Below are positions 37,477-48,145 of a DNA stretch of 64,000 nucleotides, piece after piece. The number at the start of each line of letters is the position of its first letter. Position 1 is the stretch's first letter. The notes beneath the pieces were generated by a model. The model saw nothing but the letters and a program-made list of their open reading frames with translations. It did not search any database and was not told the origin of the DNA. Made by a program: the position numbers and the translations under genes. Source of the DNA: Pseudomonas sp. PDNC002 (lineage in GTDB: Bacteria > Pseudomonadota > Gammaproteobacteria > Pseudomonadales > Pseudomonadaceae); NCBI RefSeq assembly GCF_016919445.1, contig NZ_CP070356.1, positions 4,901,502 through 4,965,501 on the forward strand, given 5' to 3'.

Positions 37477-38835
37477 CTAACGTAAAGACAGTTCTTGGTG
37501 TTCGGCCAGTGCGCGCTCAACCCAGCGGCGTGCCTGACCCAGGTAATGGGCGGGATCGAGCAGGCGATCCAGTTCATCGGCATTCAATTGCGCGGCGACC
37601 TCGGCATTGGCGCCGAGCACGGTGCGCAGGTGCGCGCCCTCCTTCACCGCCTGCTTGCAGCACTGCTCCACCAGGTGATGGGCGGCATCGCGGCCGATAC
37701 GCTGTGCCAGCGCGATGCTCACGGCTTCGGCGAGCACCAGGCCGCGGGTCAGGTCGAGGTTGGCGAGCATGCGCTCGGCGTCGACTTCCAGGCCCGGCAC
37801 AAGGGACAGCGCCTGTTGCAGCGAACCGGAAACCAAACAGCACAGCTCCGGCAGGCTCTCCCATTCGGCATGCCACAGACCGAGGCTGCGCTCGTGCTCC
37901 TGCGGCATGGCGGAGAACAGCGTCGAGACCAATCCCGGCGCACGGGTGGCCGCGCCGATCAGCACGGCAGCGCCCACCGGGTTGCGCTTGTGCGGCATGG
38001 TGGACGAACCACCCTTGCCCGGCGCGGACGGTTCGAAGACTTCGCCGGCCTCGGTCTGCATCAGCAGGCTGAGGTCGCGGCCGAGCTTGCCGACGCTGCC
38101 GGCGACCAGGCCGAGCAGGCTGGCGAACTCCACCAGCCGGTCGCGCTGGGTGTGCCAGGGTTGCTCGGGCAGATGCAGGTCCAGTTCTTCAGCGAGTGCT
38201 TCGGCCACGGCGAAGCCCTTCTCGCCCAAGGCGGCTAGGCTGCCGGAGGCGCCGCCGAACTGCAGGCACAGCAGACGCGGCTTGAGTTCGTTCAAGCGCT
38301 GGCGATGGCGGGTGATCGCACCCAGCCAGCCAGCGATCTTCATGCCGAGGGTGACCGGCGTGGCGTGTTGCAGCCAGGTGCGACCGACCATGGGCGTGCT
38401 GGCATGGGCTTGTGCTTGAACGGCGAGCGCGTCGGCCAGTTGGGCGAGATCACTCTCCAGCAACTCGATGGCGGCACGCAGTTGCAGGACCAGGCCAGAG
38501 TCCATGGCGTCCTGGCTGGTGGCTCCAAGATGCACGTAGCGCTCGGCTTCGTCGTCCTCGGCGGCGATGCGCTTGCCCAGCGCCCTCACCAGCGGGATCG
38601 CGGAATTGCCGGCGCTGCAGATGGCCTGGGCCAGTGCCTGGAAATCGTAGAGTTCGGCGCGGCAGGCGGCGGCGATGGGTGCCACTGCGCTTACCGGGAT
38701 CACGCCTACGCGGGCCTCGGCACGAGCCAAGGCGGCCTCGAAGTCGAGCATTCCCTGCACCCGGCCGTGGTCGCTGAAGATCGTGCGCATGGCGGGCTGG
38801 GTGAAGTAGGCGTCGAACAGGTGGTTGGTGCTCAC
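37477..38835 (-). CDS. pcaB: 3-Carboxy-cis,cis-muconate cycloisomerase
   Basis: A 452-residue fumarase/argininosuccinate lyase superfamily protein. No ATG fits; the GTG at 38835 gives the expected start MSTNHLFDAYFTQPAMRTIF. The superfamily signature GKGGSSTMPHKRNPVGA is present at about residue 270. It forms 4-carboxymuconolactone from 3-carboxymuconate. The reading frame continues upstream into a repeat and should not be used. Confidence 0.94.
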   Translation of the reverse strand: MSTNHLFDAYFTQPAMRTIFSDHGRVQGMLDFEAALARAEARVGVIPVSAVAPIAAACRAELYDFQALAQAICSAGNSAIPLVRALGKRIAAEDDEAERYVHLGATSQDAMDSGLVLQLRAAIELLESDLAQLADALAVQAQAHASTPMVGRTWLQHATPVTLGMKIAGWLGAITRHRQRLNELKPRLLCLQFGGASGSLAALGEKGFAVAEALAEELDLHLPEQPWHTQRDRLVEFASLLGLVAGSVGKLGRDLSLLMQTEAGEVFEPSAPGKGGSSTMPHKRNPVGAAVLIGAATRAPGLVSTLFSAMPQEHERSLGLWHAEWESLPELCCLVSGSLQQALSLVPGLEVDAERMLANLDLTRGLVLAEAVSIALAQRIGRDAAHHLVEQCCKQAVKEGAHLRTVLGANAEVAAQLNADELDRLLDPAHYLGQARRWVERALAEHQELSLR

Positions 38836-38889
38836 GGGTTGGCTCCGGAGATCAGAGTGCGTATGCGGGACAGTATGGCGTGTTGGGCT

Positions 38890-39043
38890 GCCCTCACCCC
38901 AGCCCTCTCCCAGAGGGAGAGGGAGCCGTCTGCAGCGAGAAGATATTCCGGCATGCATCCTGAGGCTTCAGGAGGTGCACGCACTTGTCGCCACGCCGAA
39001 CGGTCCCCTCTCCCTCCGGGAGAGGGTTAGGGTGAGGGGCTCT
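38890..39043. repeat. Intergenic palindromic repeat pair (CCCTCTCCC family)
   Basis: Two inverted halves (CCCTCTCCCAGAGGGAGAGG and CCCTCTCCCTCCGGGAGAGG) separate pcaF from pcaB inside the pca operon. Confidence 0.8.
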
Positions 39044-39046
39044 TGA

Positions 39047-40248
<1,202 letters not shown>

Positions 40249-40252
<4 letters not shown>

Positions 40253-41031
40253 TCCTCACCTCCCAGCTGGCCGTGGGCGGCGGCAGTGCGAGCCTCCAGG
40301 GCACGCAGGGCGGTCAGTTCGATCTCGTTCGGGGCGACGGTTTCGCTCACCTGCTCGGCGAAGCGGATCGCCCAGCCGGTGTTCTCGACCACCTGCTCGC
40401 GGGTCACACCCGGGTGCAGCGAGGTGACGATGAATTCGTTGCTGCCGGCTTCCGGTTCCATGATGCACAGGTCGGTGATGATCGCCACCGGGCCCTTGCC
40501 TGGGAGGCCGAGTTGCTGACGGTGGTCGCCGCCCTCGCCGAAGCCGACCGAGGTGACGAAGGCCAGCTTGTCGACGAAGGTGCGGTGGGATTGCTTGAGG
40601 ATGATCAGCACTTCCTTGGCCGAACCGGCGATCTCCGGCGCGCCGCCAGCACCGGGCAGGCGCACCTTCGGCTTGTTGTAGTCGCCGATGACGGTGGTGT
40701 TGATGTTGCCGAAGCGGTCGACCTGGGCGGCGCCGAGGAAACCGACGTCAATACGCCCGCCCTGCAGCCAGTAGCGGAAGATCTCGCCGGTGGGCACCAC
40801 GGTGTCGGCGGTCTCGGCCAGCTCGCCGTCACCGATGGACAGCGGCAGCACGCTGGGCTTGGCGCCGATGGGGCCGGATTCGTAGATCAGGACCACGTCA
40901 GGGGACGCGGTCAGGCGCGCGAGGTTGGCAGCCTTGGACGGCAGGCCGATACCGACGAAGCAGACGGCGCCGTTCTTCAGGCGGCGGGCGGCGGCCACGG
41001 TCATCATTTCATTGGTGCTGTAGGCGCTCAT
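40249..41031 (-). CDS. pcaJ: 3-Oxoadipate CoA-transferase, subunit B
   Basis: A 260-residue subunit of a class I CoA-transferase. The catalytic glutamate occurs in [20 protein letters not shown], and the glycine-rich substrate loop in [20 protein letters not shown]. With PcaI it moves CoA from succinyl-CoA to beta-ketoadipate. It overlaps pcaI by one base and pcaF by four, a tightly coupled set. Confidence 0.94.
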
Positions 41032-41879
41032 TACTTGGCCTCCGCGAGCTTGCTACGGAACTCGCTGAAATCTTTCGTGCCACGGATATAGGTGTCGATC
41101 CAGGCGTTGAAGGTGTCGCGGTCGCGGGCGATCGGGTCCCAGGCCTGGTAGAAGCGGTTGTCGCGCTCGGAGTAGCCGTGGGCGTAGGACGGGTGCGAGC
41201 CGCCGGGCACCAGGCAGACGGCGGACAGCGCCCAGGTCGGTAGCACGCAGGAGTTCATCGGCGCGTTCAGGTCGTCGACGATTTCTTCCACGGTGACGAT
41301 GCAGCGCTTGGCAGCCAGGGCGGCCTCTTTCTGCACGCCGAGGATGCCCCACAGCAGCACGTTGCCCTTGCGGTCGGCCTTCTGCGCGTGGATCACGGTG
41401 ACGTCCGGGCGCACCGAAGGCACGGCGGCCAGTTGCTCGCCGGTGAACGGGCAGTTGATGAACTTGATGTTCGGGTTGACCTTGGGCAAGTCGGAACCGG
41501 CGTAGGCGCGCAGCACCGCGAACGGCAGGCCCGAGGCGCCGGCGACGTAGGAATTGGCCAGGTCGGCATGGCTGTGCTCGTCGATCTCCAGCTCGCGCGG
41601 CCAGCCCTTCTCCACCGCGTCACGCAGGCGGTGCAGCGAACCGACACCGGGGTTGCCGCCCCAGGAGAAGGTCAGCTTGCGCACGCAGCCGGCGCCGATC
41701 AGCAGGTCATAGACCAGGTCGGGCGTCATACGCACCAGGTGCAGGTCTTTCTTGCCCTGGCGGATCAGCTCGTGGGAAGCGGCGGTCGGGATCAGATGGG
41801 TGAAGCCTTCGAGCGCGACGGTATCGCCGTCGTTGACGAAGCGCTCGACCGCTTCGCGGAGAGTCAGGAGTTCAGCCAT
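41031..41879 (-). CDS. pcaI: 3-Oxoadipate CoA-transferase, subunit A
   Basis: A 282-residue subunit from the ATG at 41879. Typical CoA-transferase alpha motifs are DGDTVALEGFTHLIPTAASH near the N-terminus, FSWGGNPGVGSLHRLRDAVE in the middle and the acyl-binding GGSHPSYAHGYSERDNRFY near the end. It is first in pcaIJF. Two sequences matching the PcaR box lie 66-99 bases upstream, so it is probably activated by PcaR with beta-ketoadipate. Confidence 0.94.
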   Translation of the reverse strand: MAELLTLREAVERFVNDGDTVALEGFTHLIPTAASHELIRQGKKDLHLVRMTPDLVYDLLIGAGCVRKLTFSWGGNPGVGSLHRLRDAVEKGWPRELEIDEHSHADLANSYVAGASGLPFAVLRAYAGSDLPKVNPNIKFINCPFTGEQLAAVPSVRPDVTVIHAQKADRKGNVLLWGILGVQKEAALAAKRCIVTVEEIVDDLNAPMNSCVLPTWALSAVCLVPGGSHPSYAHGYSERDNRFYQAWDPIARDRDTFNAWIDTYIRGTKDFSEFRSKLAEAK

Positions 41880-41944
41880 GGTCGGTCTCGTTGTAAGGGG
41901 TGGTGCGGGTGGGAAAAAGGTACCGCCGGGGGGATTGGCGAACA

Positions 41945-41978
41945 ATGCGATAATCGACTATTGGTGCGAATATCGAAC
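41945..41978 (-). promoter_or_regulatory. Predicted PcaR sites upstream of pcaI
   Basis: Two boxes centred 19 bases apart, ATGCGATAATCGACT (41945-41959) and GTGCGAATATCGAAC (41964-41978). The second differs at one position from the complement of the PcaR box GTTCGATAATCGCAC as I remember it. Confidence 0.75.
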
Positions 41979-41979
41979 A

Positions 41980-42201
41980 CTTCTCTTAGAGGGCTAACGG
42001 ACACCGTTTCCTGTCATGGCAGGAGGACCGGCGCCTGCCCCGGTCACGCCGAGCACGAAACGCAGTTGTAGGAGCGGAGCTTCTCCGCGAACAGCGGGCA
42101 TGGCCCGCTCTCTAGTGCCCACGTGGAATTGGCGCAAGGCCCTTCGCGGATAAGATCCGCTCCTACGGCCAGCCGGAGAGCTCGGAGGTTGGGGATCAAG
42201 G
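41980..42201. repeat. REP-type repeat pair (GTAGGAGCGGA family) between pcaI and catA
   Basis: Inverted copies of the GTAGGAGCGGA...TCCGCGA element lie at 42067-42089 and 42144-42167. The rest of this gap between the pcaI promoter and the end of catA holds no gene that I can see. Confidence 0.75.
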
Positions 42202-43134
42202 TCAGGCTTGCTGCAAGGCGCGGGGGCGGTTGCTGCGGTCTTCGGCGCCAGCACTCACAGCCTGCTGCAGCTGGAAATCGAACTCGATCTCGGCGAAGCG
42301 CCCTTCCACACCTCGCGCCTTGGCGGCGGCTGCATCTTCAACAAAACGCACTTCGCCGATCAGCCCGTCGCGGGTGGCGTAGGCGAAGTCGTCCCACAGG
42401 TACTGGTCGCCGGCCAGGTTGATCTGCGTGGTCAGGTGGCGATGCCCCGGCGCGGAGATGAAGAAGTGGATGTGCGCCGGACGCTGGCCGTGGCGGCCGA
42501 GTTGATTGAGCAGCTCCTGGGTCGGGCCGTCCGGCGGGCAGCCGTAGCCGCTGGGTACGATGCTGCGCGCCTTGTAGCGACCCTCGGCGTCGGTGACGAT
42601 GCGCCGGCGCAGGTTGAATTCGGACTGGGTGCTGTCGAAGTACGAGTAGGTGCCGTTGGTGTTGGCGTGCCAGAGGTCTACCACGGCGCCGGCCAGCGGC
42701 TTGCCGTCGAGGTCGAACACGCGGCCGGAGAGGAACATCACGGTGCCCGCATCCTGGCCGTCATCCATCCGCGCCTCGCCTTCGGACAGCGGCGCGCCGG
42801 CCACGTACAGCGGGCCTTCAATGGTGCGCGGGGTGCCGCCTTCGATGCCGACGGCGGCATCCTGGGCGTCCAGTAGCAGGTCGAGGTAGTGCTCGATGCC
42901 CAGGCCGGCGACCACCAGGCCGGCTTCCTGGCGAGCGCCCAGGCGGTTGAGGTAGTCCACGGCTTTCCAGAACTCGTCGGGGGTGACGTTCATGTCTTCG
43001 ATGAGCTTCGCGGTGTCCTGCAGGATGCGCAGGACGAGGTTCTTCACCCGCGGGTTGCCAGCATCGTTCTGGGCGCCGCTGGCCTCCTGGAAGAAGGTCT
43101 GGATATCGGCAGTCTGGGAAATCTTCACGGTCAT
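42202..43134 (-). CDS. catA: Catechol 1,2-dioxygenase
   Basis: A 310-residue intradiol dioxygenase. The N-terminal helical dimerisation domain (1-105) is followed by the catalytic beta domain. The Fe(III) ligands are visible as tyrosines in GPLYVAGAPLS and PSGYGCPPDGPTQ and histidines in RPAHIHFFISAPGH. It opens catechol to cis,cis-muconate. It is the last gene of catBCA. A 47-base gap separates it from catC. Confidence 0.96.
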   Translation of the reverse strand: MTVKISQTADIQTFFQEASGAQNDAGNPRVKNLVLRILQDTAKLIEDMNVTPDEFWKAVDYLNRLGARQEAGLVVAGLGIEHYLDLLLDAQDAAVGIEGGTPRTIEGPLYVAGAPLSEGEARMDDGQDAGTVMFLSGRVFDLDGKPLAGAVVDLWHANTNGTYSYFDSTQSEFNLRRRIVTDAEGRYKARSIVPSGYGCPPDGPTQELLNQLGRHGQRPAHIHFFISAPGHRHLTTQINLAGDQYLWDDFAYATRDGLIGEVRFVEDAAAAKARGVEGRFAEIEFDFQLQQAVSAGAEDRSNRPRALQQA

Positions 43135-43181
43135 GGTGCGATCCTCAAGTCTTGTTCTTGTTGAGTCGTACGGAGCGAAAA

Positions 43182-43472
43182 TCAGCGGTCGTCGGAATGG
43201 ATCGAGGACGGATGGCGGCAGAGCCCGTCGACCTCGATGTCCATGTAGGGGAACAGCGGCAACTGCATCAGGGTGTCGTGCAGTTCCTCGACGCTGGCGA
43301 GGTCGAACACGCTGTAGTTGGCGTAGTGCCCGGCGATGCGCCAGAGGTGACGCCACTTGCCCTCGCGCTGCAGGCGCTGGGCCAGTTCCTTTTCGTCGGC
43401 CTTGAGCTGGGCTGCCTTGGCCGGGTCCATGTCGACAGGCAATTTCACGGTCATCTTCACGTGGAACAGCAT
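43182..43472 (-). CDS. catC: Muconolactone delta-isomerase
   Basis: A 96-residue protein, full length for CatC. Signature stretches are MLFHVKMTVKLPVDMDPAKA at the start, GKWRHLWRIAGHYANYSVFD in the middle and LPLFPYMDIEVDGLCRHPSS near the end. It converts muconolactone to beta-ketoadipate enol-lactone as a decamer. It lies between catB and catA in one operon. Confidence 0.96.
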   Translation of the reverse strand: MLFHVKMTVKLPVDMDPAKAAQLKADEKELAQRLQREGKWRHLWRIAGHYANYSVFDLASVEELHDTLMQLPLFPYMDIEVDGLCRHPSSIHSDDR

Positions 43473-43503
43473 CGGGTTTTCTCCTCTATCTCAATCGAAA
43501 AAG

Positions 43504-44625
43504 TCAGGCACGACGGAAGCGCGCCAGGCGCTCTTCGTCCAAGGTCAGGCCCAGGCCGGGTGTGCGCGGCACCTGCAGTTGGAAGTCGCGGTACACCGGC
43601 GCTTCGGTGACGATTTCCTCGGTGAGCAGCAGCGGGCCGAACAGCTCGGTGGCCCAGGTCAGTTTTTCCAGGGTGATGAAGGCGTGGGCCGAGGCCAGGG
43701 TGCCGACCGCGCCTTCGAGCATGGTCCCGCCGTACAGCGCGATGCCGGCCGCTTCGGCGATCTGCGCGGTGCGCAACACGGCACGCGGGCCGCCGTTCTT
43801 GGCGATCTTCAGGGCGAAGATGCTCGCCGCGCCGTCGGCGGCGAGGCTGAAGGCGTCGGCCACGCTCTCGATGGATTCGTCGGCCATAATCGGCGCCGGG
43901 CTGCGCTGGTTCAGGCGTACCTGGCCGCTGCGGTTGATGCGCGAGATGGGCTGTTCGATCAGGTCGATGCCGTTCTCGCCGAGCACCTGGCAGCCACGGA
44001 TGGCCTGGGATTCGTCCCAGCCCTGGTTGACGTCCACGCGCACGCTGGCGCGCTCGCCCAGAGCCTTCTTGATTGCCACTACATGCTTGAGGTCCTGCTC
44101 CAGCGGGTTGGCGCCGATCTTCAGCTTGAAGATGCGATGGCGGCGGATCTCCAGCATCTGTTCGGCTTCGGCGATGTCGCGGGCGGTGTCGCCGGAGGCC
44201 AGGGTCCAGGCCACTTCCAGGCTGTCGCGCACGCGGCCGCCGAGCAGCTCGCTGACCGGTAGGCCAAGGCGCTTGCCCTGGGCGTCCAGCAGTGCGCTCT
44301 CGATACCCGAACGGGCGAAGGTGTTGCCCTTGATCGACTTGTCCAGGCGCTGCATGCAAGCGTTGATGTTGCTCGCGTCCTGCCCATGCAGCAGCGGCGC
44401 GAAGTGCGCATCGATGTTGGCCTTGATGCTTTCCGGGCTCTCGTTGCCGTAGGCCAGACCACCGATGGTGGTGGCTTCGCCGATGCCTTCGACGCCGTCG
44501 GAGCAGCGCAGGCGGATGATCACCAGCGTCTGCCGCTGCATGGTGTGCATGGCCAGCTTGTGCGGGCGGATGGTCGGCAGGTCGACGATGATCGACTCGA
44601 TGCGTTCGATGACGGGGCTACTCAT
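43504..44625 (-). CDS. catB: Muconate cycloisomerase
   Basis: A 373-residue enolase-superfamily enzyme, the normal CatB length, from the ATG at 44625. The catalytic lysine motif FKLKIGANP (K-x-K at about residues 167-169), the metal ligands in RVDVNQGWDESQA, LIEQPISRINR and PIMADESIES, and the second lysine in FALKIAKNGG are all present. It lactonises cis,cis-muconate. It is first in catBCA and divergent from catR, the standard arrangement for CatR and muconate control. Confidence 0.96.
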   Translation of the reverse strand: MSSPVIERIESIIVDLPTIRPHKLAMHTMQRQTLVIIRLRCSDGVEGIGEATTIGGLAYGNESPESIKANIDAHFAPLLHGQDASNINACMQRLDKSIKGNTFARSGIESALLDAQGKRLGLPVSELLGGRVRDSLEVAWTLASGDTARDIAEAEQMLEIRRHRIFKLKIGANPLEQDLKHVVAIKKALGERASVRVDVNQGWDESQAIRGCQVLGENGIDLIEQPISRINRSGQVRLNQRSPAPIMADESIESVADAFSLAADGAASIFALKIAKNGGPRAVLRTAQIAEAAGIALYGGTMLEGAVGTLASAHAFITLEKLTWATELFGPLLLTEEIVTEAPVYRDFQLQVPRTPGLGLTLDEERLARFRRA

Positions 44626-44757
44626 GGACGGCGTTCCGGTCTGGGATTTCTGGGGTGGCCGGGCAGTCAATTAGCGATACCCGGAAGGTCTTTTCGCGAT
44701 TGACGAAGGATTGCGCCGGGGTCAGCAGGCAGTCCAATATCGATGCCGTCTTGTTGC

Positions 44758-44772
44758 ATACCCTGGAGGTAT
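44758..44772. promoter_or_regulatory. Predicted CatR box overlapping the catR ribosome site
   Basis: ATACC-CTGGA-GGTAT is a perfect LysR-type T-N11-A dyad. It ends one base before the catR ATG and covers its GGAGG ribosome site. Its distance to catB (133 bases) fits a recognition site that both activates catBCA and represses catR. Confidence 0.75.
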
Positions 44773-44773
44773 C

Positions 44774-45646
44774 ATGGAGCTGCGACACCTGCGCTACTTC
44801 CGCGAAGTGGCCGGCACCCTCAACTTCACCCGCGCCGCCGAGCGCCTGCACATCGCCCAGCCGCCGCTGAGCCGGCAGATCCAGCAGCTTGAGGAGTTGC
44901 TTGGCGTGCCGCTGCTAGAGCGCGGCCGGCCGCTGCGCCTGACCGACGCCGGACGCTATTTCCACGAGCAGACCGGCACCCTGCTGGCTCAGCTGGAAAG
45001 CATCTGCGAGAGCACGCGGCGCATCGGCCGAGGCGAGCGCCAGTGGTTCGGTATCGGCTTCGCGCCCTCGACCCTGTACGACGGTCTACCCGAGTTGATC
45101 CGCGAGCTGCGCGGCGACGCCGGCCTGGAGCTGGGCTTGCAGGAAATGACCACGGTGCAGCAGGTCGAGGCGCTGAAAAGCGGGCGTATCGACATCGGTT
45201 TCGGACGCATCCGCATCGACGATCCGGCGATCAGCCAGATCGTCCTGCGTGAGGAGCCGATGGTTGCCGTGCTGCCCGCCGGGCACCGTCTGCTGGGTCG
45301 GCCAGTGAGCCTGGAGCAGTTGGCCGGCGAGGACTTCGTGCTCTACCCCGCCAACCCACGCCCCAGCTATGCCGATCACGTGTTGGCGCTGTTCGCCAAC
45401 CACGGTCTGAGCGTGCGTGTTGCGCAGTGGACCAATGAATTGCAGACCGCCATCGGCCTTGTCGCCGCCGGCCTGGGCGTGGCGCTGGTGCCGGCATCGG
45501 TGCAGCAACAGCACCGCGCCGACATCGGCTATGCCACGCTGACCGACGCCGAGGCGGTTTCACCGATCATCCTCAGCCAGCGTCGCGGCGACGTCAGCGC
45601 GCCGCTGCAGCGCTGCCTGCAACTGATCGGCGCGAGCCAGCCCTGA
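44774..45646 (+). CDS. catR: LysR-family activator of catBCA
   Basis: A 290-residue LysR protein from the ATG at 44774, which has a GGAGG ribosome site. The N-terminus MELRHLRYFREVAGTLNFTR with the helix RAAERLHIAQPPLSRQIQQL is that of CatR, BenM and ClcR. The effector-binding part (IGFAPSTLYDGLPELIREL) fits muconate-responsive members. It is divergent from catB. It ends only three bases before the convergent pcaK stop. Confidence 0.94.
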   Translation: MELRHLRYFREVAGTLNFTRAAERLHIAQPPLSRQIQQLEELLGVPLLERGRPLRLTDAGRYFHEQTGTLLAQLESICESTRRIGRGERQWFGIGFAPSTLYDGLPELIRELRGDAGLELGLQEMTTVQQVEALKSGRIDIGFGRIRIDDPAISQIVLREEPMVAVLPAGHRLLGRPVSLEQLAGEDFVLYPANPRPSYADHVLALFANHGLSVRVAQWTNELQTAIGLVAAGLGVALVPASVQQQHRADIGYATLTDAEAVSPIILSQRRGDVSAPLQRCLQLIGASQP

Positions 45647-45649
45647 GGA

Positions 45650-46999
45650 TCAGGTCGCGTCGGCGTGGCTGACCAGGCCCTTGATCACCACGGCGGCGGT
45701 GGCGATGGCGGCCGGCACGACCAGTGCGGTCAGTACCTGCTCGAAGTTCCAGCCCAGGCCCAGCAGCGTTGCGCCGATCCAGGCACCGAGGATGGCGCCG
45801 AAGCGGCCGATGCCGAGCATCCAGGACACTCCGGTCGCGCGGCCCTGGGTCGGATAGAAGCGCGCGGCGAGAGAAGGCATCGCCGACTGCGCGCCGTTCA
45901 CGCACATGCCAGCGGCCAGTACGAGGGTCGCCAGCAGCGTGACGGTGCCCAGGCTCTGCCCCACGCAGTAGGCGAACACGCCGGCCAGGCAGTAGAAGAT
46001 GCCGATGACCTTGTGCGGATTGAAACGGTCCATGGCCCAGCCCACCGCCACCGAACTGAGCACCCCGCCGAGTTGGAACAACGCGCCGATGAAGGCGGCC
46101 TGCTCCATGCTCGCGCCGGCGTCGCGCATCAGCGTCGGAAGCCAGCTGGTGAGCAGGTAGACGATCACCAGGCCCATGAAATAGGTCAGCCACAGCAGCA
46201 GGGTTCCCGCGCTATAGGTGCCGGAGAAGATCACCTTGAACACGTTGCGGCTCTGCACCGTCTTCTGTTCCGGCACGCTGAACTCGCGGGCGGTGACCAC
46301 CTCGGCCGGCGCAATCGGCGCCAGCACGCGCTTGATCTTGTCCGCCCCGCGATTGCGCACCACCAGGAAGCGCGCCGACTCCGGCAGCCACACCAGCAGC
46401 ACCACCGCCAGCACCAGCGGCAGCACGCCGCCGAGCAACAGCAGGCTGTGCCAGCCGTAGGCCGGGATCAGCTTGGCGGAGACGAAACCGCCCGAGGCCA
46501 TGCCGAGATTGAAACCACAGAACATGCTGGTGACCAGCAGCGACTTGAGGCGCTCGGGGGTGTACTCCGAGAGCAGCGTGGTCGCGTTGGGCATCGCCGC
46601 ACCGAGGCCGATGCCCGTCAGCAGGCGCAGCGCCATCAGTTGTTCGAGGTTGGTGCTGTAGGCCGAGAGCAGGCTGAACAGCCCGAACAGGAACACCGCC
46701 ACCACCAGCACACCCTTGCGCCCGAACCGGTCGGCCAACGGGCCGGAGCCCAGCGCGCCAAACACCATGCCGATCAGCGCCGCGCTCATCACCGGACCGA
46801 GACTGGCGCGGTCGATGCCCCACTCCTGGGTCAGCGCCGGAGCGATGAAGCCCATGGCGGCGGTATCCAGGCCGTCGAGGAAGACGATGAGGAAGCACAG
46901 CAGCACGATACGGCACTGGTACAGCGACAGCGGCTGGGCGTTGATGAAGGACTGGACGTCGAGGGTGCCGGCAGCGGGCACGTGGGCGGAACTGGTCAT
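45650..46999 (-). CDS. pcaK: 4-Hydroxybenzoate/protocatechuate transporter
   Basis: A 449-residue major-facilitator protein of the aromatic acid:proton symporter family, from the ATG at 46999. The DGxD motif is FLDGLDTAAMGFIAPAL in the first helix, and the loop 2-3 motif GPLADRFGRKGVLV is present, with about twelve helices. PcaK imports 4-hydroxybenzoate and protocatechuate and aids chemotaxis. It lies downstream of pcaR on the same strand, and a PcaR-box-like sequence occurs between them. Confidence 0.93.
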   Translation of the reverse strand: MTSSAHVPAAGTLDVQSFINAQPLSLYQCRIVLLCFLIVFLDGLDTAAMGFIAPALTQEWGIDRASLGPVMSAALIGMVFGALGSGPLADRFGRKGVLVVAVFLFGLFSLLSAYSTNLEQLMALRLLTGIGLGAAMPNATTLLSEYTPERLKSLLVTSMFCGFNLGMASGGFVSAKLIPAYGWHSLLLLGGVLPLVLAVVLLVWLPESARFLVVRNRGADKIKRVLAPIAPAEVVTAREFSVPEQKTVQSRNVFKVIFSGTYSAGTLLLWLTYFMGLVIVYLLTSWLPTLMRDAGASMEQAAFIGALFQLGGVLSSVAVGWAMDRFNPHKVIGIFYCLAGVFAYCVGQSLGTVTLLATLVLAAGMCVNGAQSAMPSLAARFYPTQGRATGVSWMLGIGRFGAILGAWIGATLLGLGWNFEQVLTALVVPAAIATAAVVIKGLVSHADAT

Positions 47000-47210
47000 G
47001 CGAAGACTTCCTGCGAAGGCGTCGTCGCGGGAAGGCCGGCTGGATCGCCCTGCACTCCCGCAAGCTGGACAGGAATGAGGCGCGAGCTGCTGGACGCACG
47101 AACCGGCGGGTAAGGCAGGCACACAGGGGCCATGGCTGACGCTCATTGTTGTTATTGCCCGTCCGGCTGGACGGGTTGAGCAACAGTACGAAGAGACGTG
47201 CAGCCGTTCA

Positions 47211-47225
47211 ATTCGATAATCGCGC
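47211..47225 (-). promoter_or_regulatory. Predicted PcaR site upstream of pcaK
   Basis: ATTCGATAATCGCGC matches the PcaR box GTTCGATAATCGCAC at 13 of 15 positions. It lies 212 bases before the pcaK start and 52 bases after the pcaR stop region. Confidence 0.65.
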
Positions 47226-47276
47226 CTGTGGGCGGTTAACGAACGGGATTACCGCAAGACGGGCCGCGCAAGGCAA

Positions 47277-48119
47277 TCAATGGAACAGCCGCGTGCCCAG
47301 CTCGCGGCTGGCCTCCAGCAGCACCGGCAGGAAGCGCGTTTCCAGCTCCTGGCGTGACACACGCCCGGCGTGGGTGCCGACGTTCAGCGCGGCAAGTACC
47401 TGGCCAGCGGAATCCTTCAGCGGCACGGCGATGGAGCGCAGGCCGACTTCCAGTTCCTGGTCGATGATCACCCATCCCTGCTGGCGGATCTCGGCGATGC
47501 TCGCGCGGAGCATCTCCGGGGTGTGTACGGTACGGCTGGTCTTCACCTGCAGGTCGGCGTGGGCCAGGTAGTCCTCCAGGGCTTCGTCATTCAGCCCGGC
47601 GAGCAGGATGCGGCCCATGGAGGTGCAGTAGGCCGGCAGGCGGCTGCCGACGCTCAGGTCCACCGAGATCAGGCGCTGCGGCGTGGCCGAGCGGGCAATA
47701 TAGAGAATCTCGTCGCCCTCCAGCGTCGCCATCGAACAGGCCTCGTGCAGTTGCTCGCTCAAACGGTCGAGGATCGGCTGCGCGGTGACCGCCAGCGGCG
47801 TCGAGGACAAGTAGGCGTGGCCGAGGGTCAGCACCTTGGGCAGCAGTGAATAGGTGCGGCCATCGGAGGTGACATAGCCCAGCTTCATCAGCGTGTGCAG
47901 GCAGCGGCGCACGGCGGCGCGCGGGATCTCGGTGCGGTGGCTGATCTGCGCGATGGTCAGGTGCCGTTTGCGCTCCTGGAACGCATGGATCACCGCCAGG
48001 CCGCGAGCCAGCGAGGTCATGAAATTCGGGTCGCCGGTGAAGGCCTCGATGCGCTTGGCGGGCGAAGCGATGATCGGCGGCGCGAGAGGTGGCAGGCTGG
48101 CACGGGGGGCGTCGGTCAT
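47277..48119 (-). CDS. pcaR: IclR-family activator of the pca regulon
   Basis: A 280-residue IclR protein from the ATG at 48119. A winged helix (about residues 35-95: SLARGLAVIHAFQERKRHLT, then [20 protein letters not shown]) is followed by the effector-binding GAF-like domain (YCTSMGRILLAGL; VPLKDSAGQVLAALNVGTHA). PcaR responds to beta-ketoadipate and activates pcaIJ, pcaBDC, pcaF and pcaK. Three PcaR boxes in its own upstream region indicate autoregulation. Confidence 0.95.
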   Translation of the reverse strand: MTDAPRASLPPLAPPIIASPAKRIEAFTGDPNFMTSLARGLAVIHAFQERKRHLTIAQISHRTEIPRAAVRRCLHTLMKLGYVTSDGRTYSLLPKVLTLGHAYLSSTPLAVTAQPILDRLSEQLHEACSMATLEGDEILYIARSATPQRLISVDLSVGSRLPAYCTSMGRILLAGLNDEALEDYLAHADLQVKTSRTVHTPEMLRASIAEIRQQGWVIIDQELEVGLRSIAVPLKDSAGQVLAALNVGTHAGRVSRQELETRFLPVLLEASRELGTRLFH

Positions 48120-48145
48120 TGTTGTTGTCCTGGCAGGCGAATGCC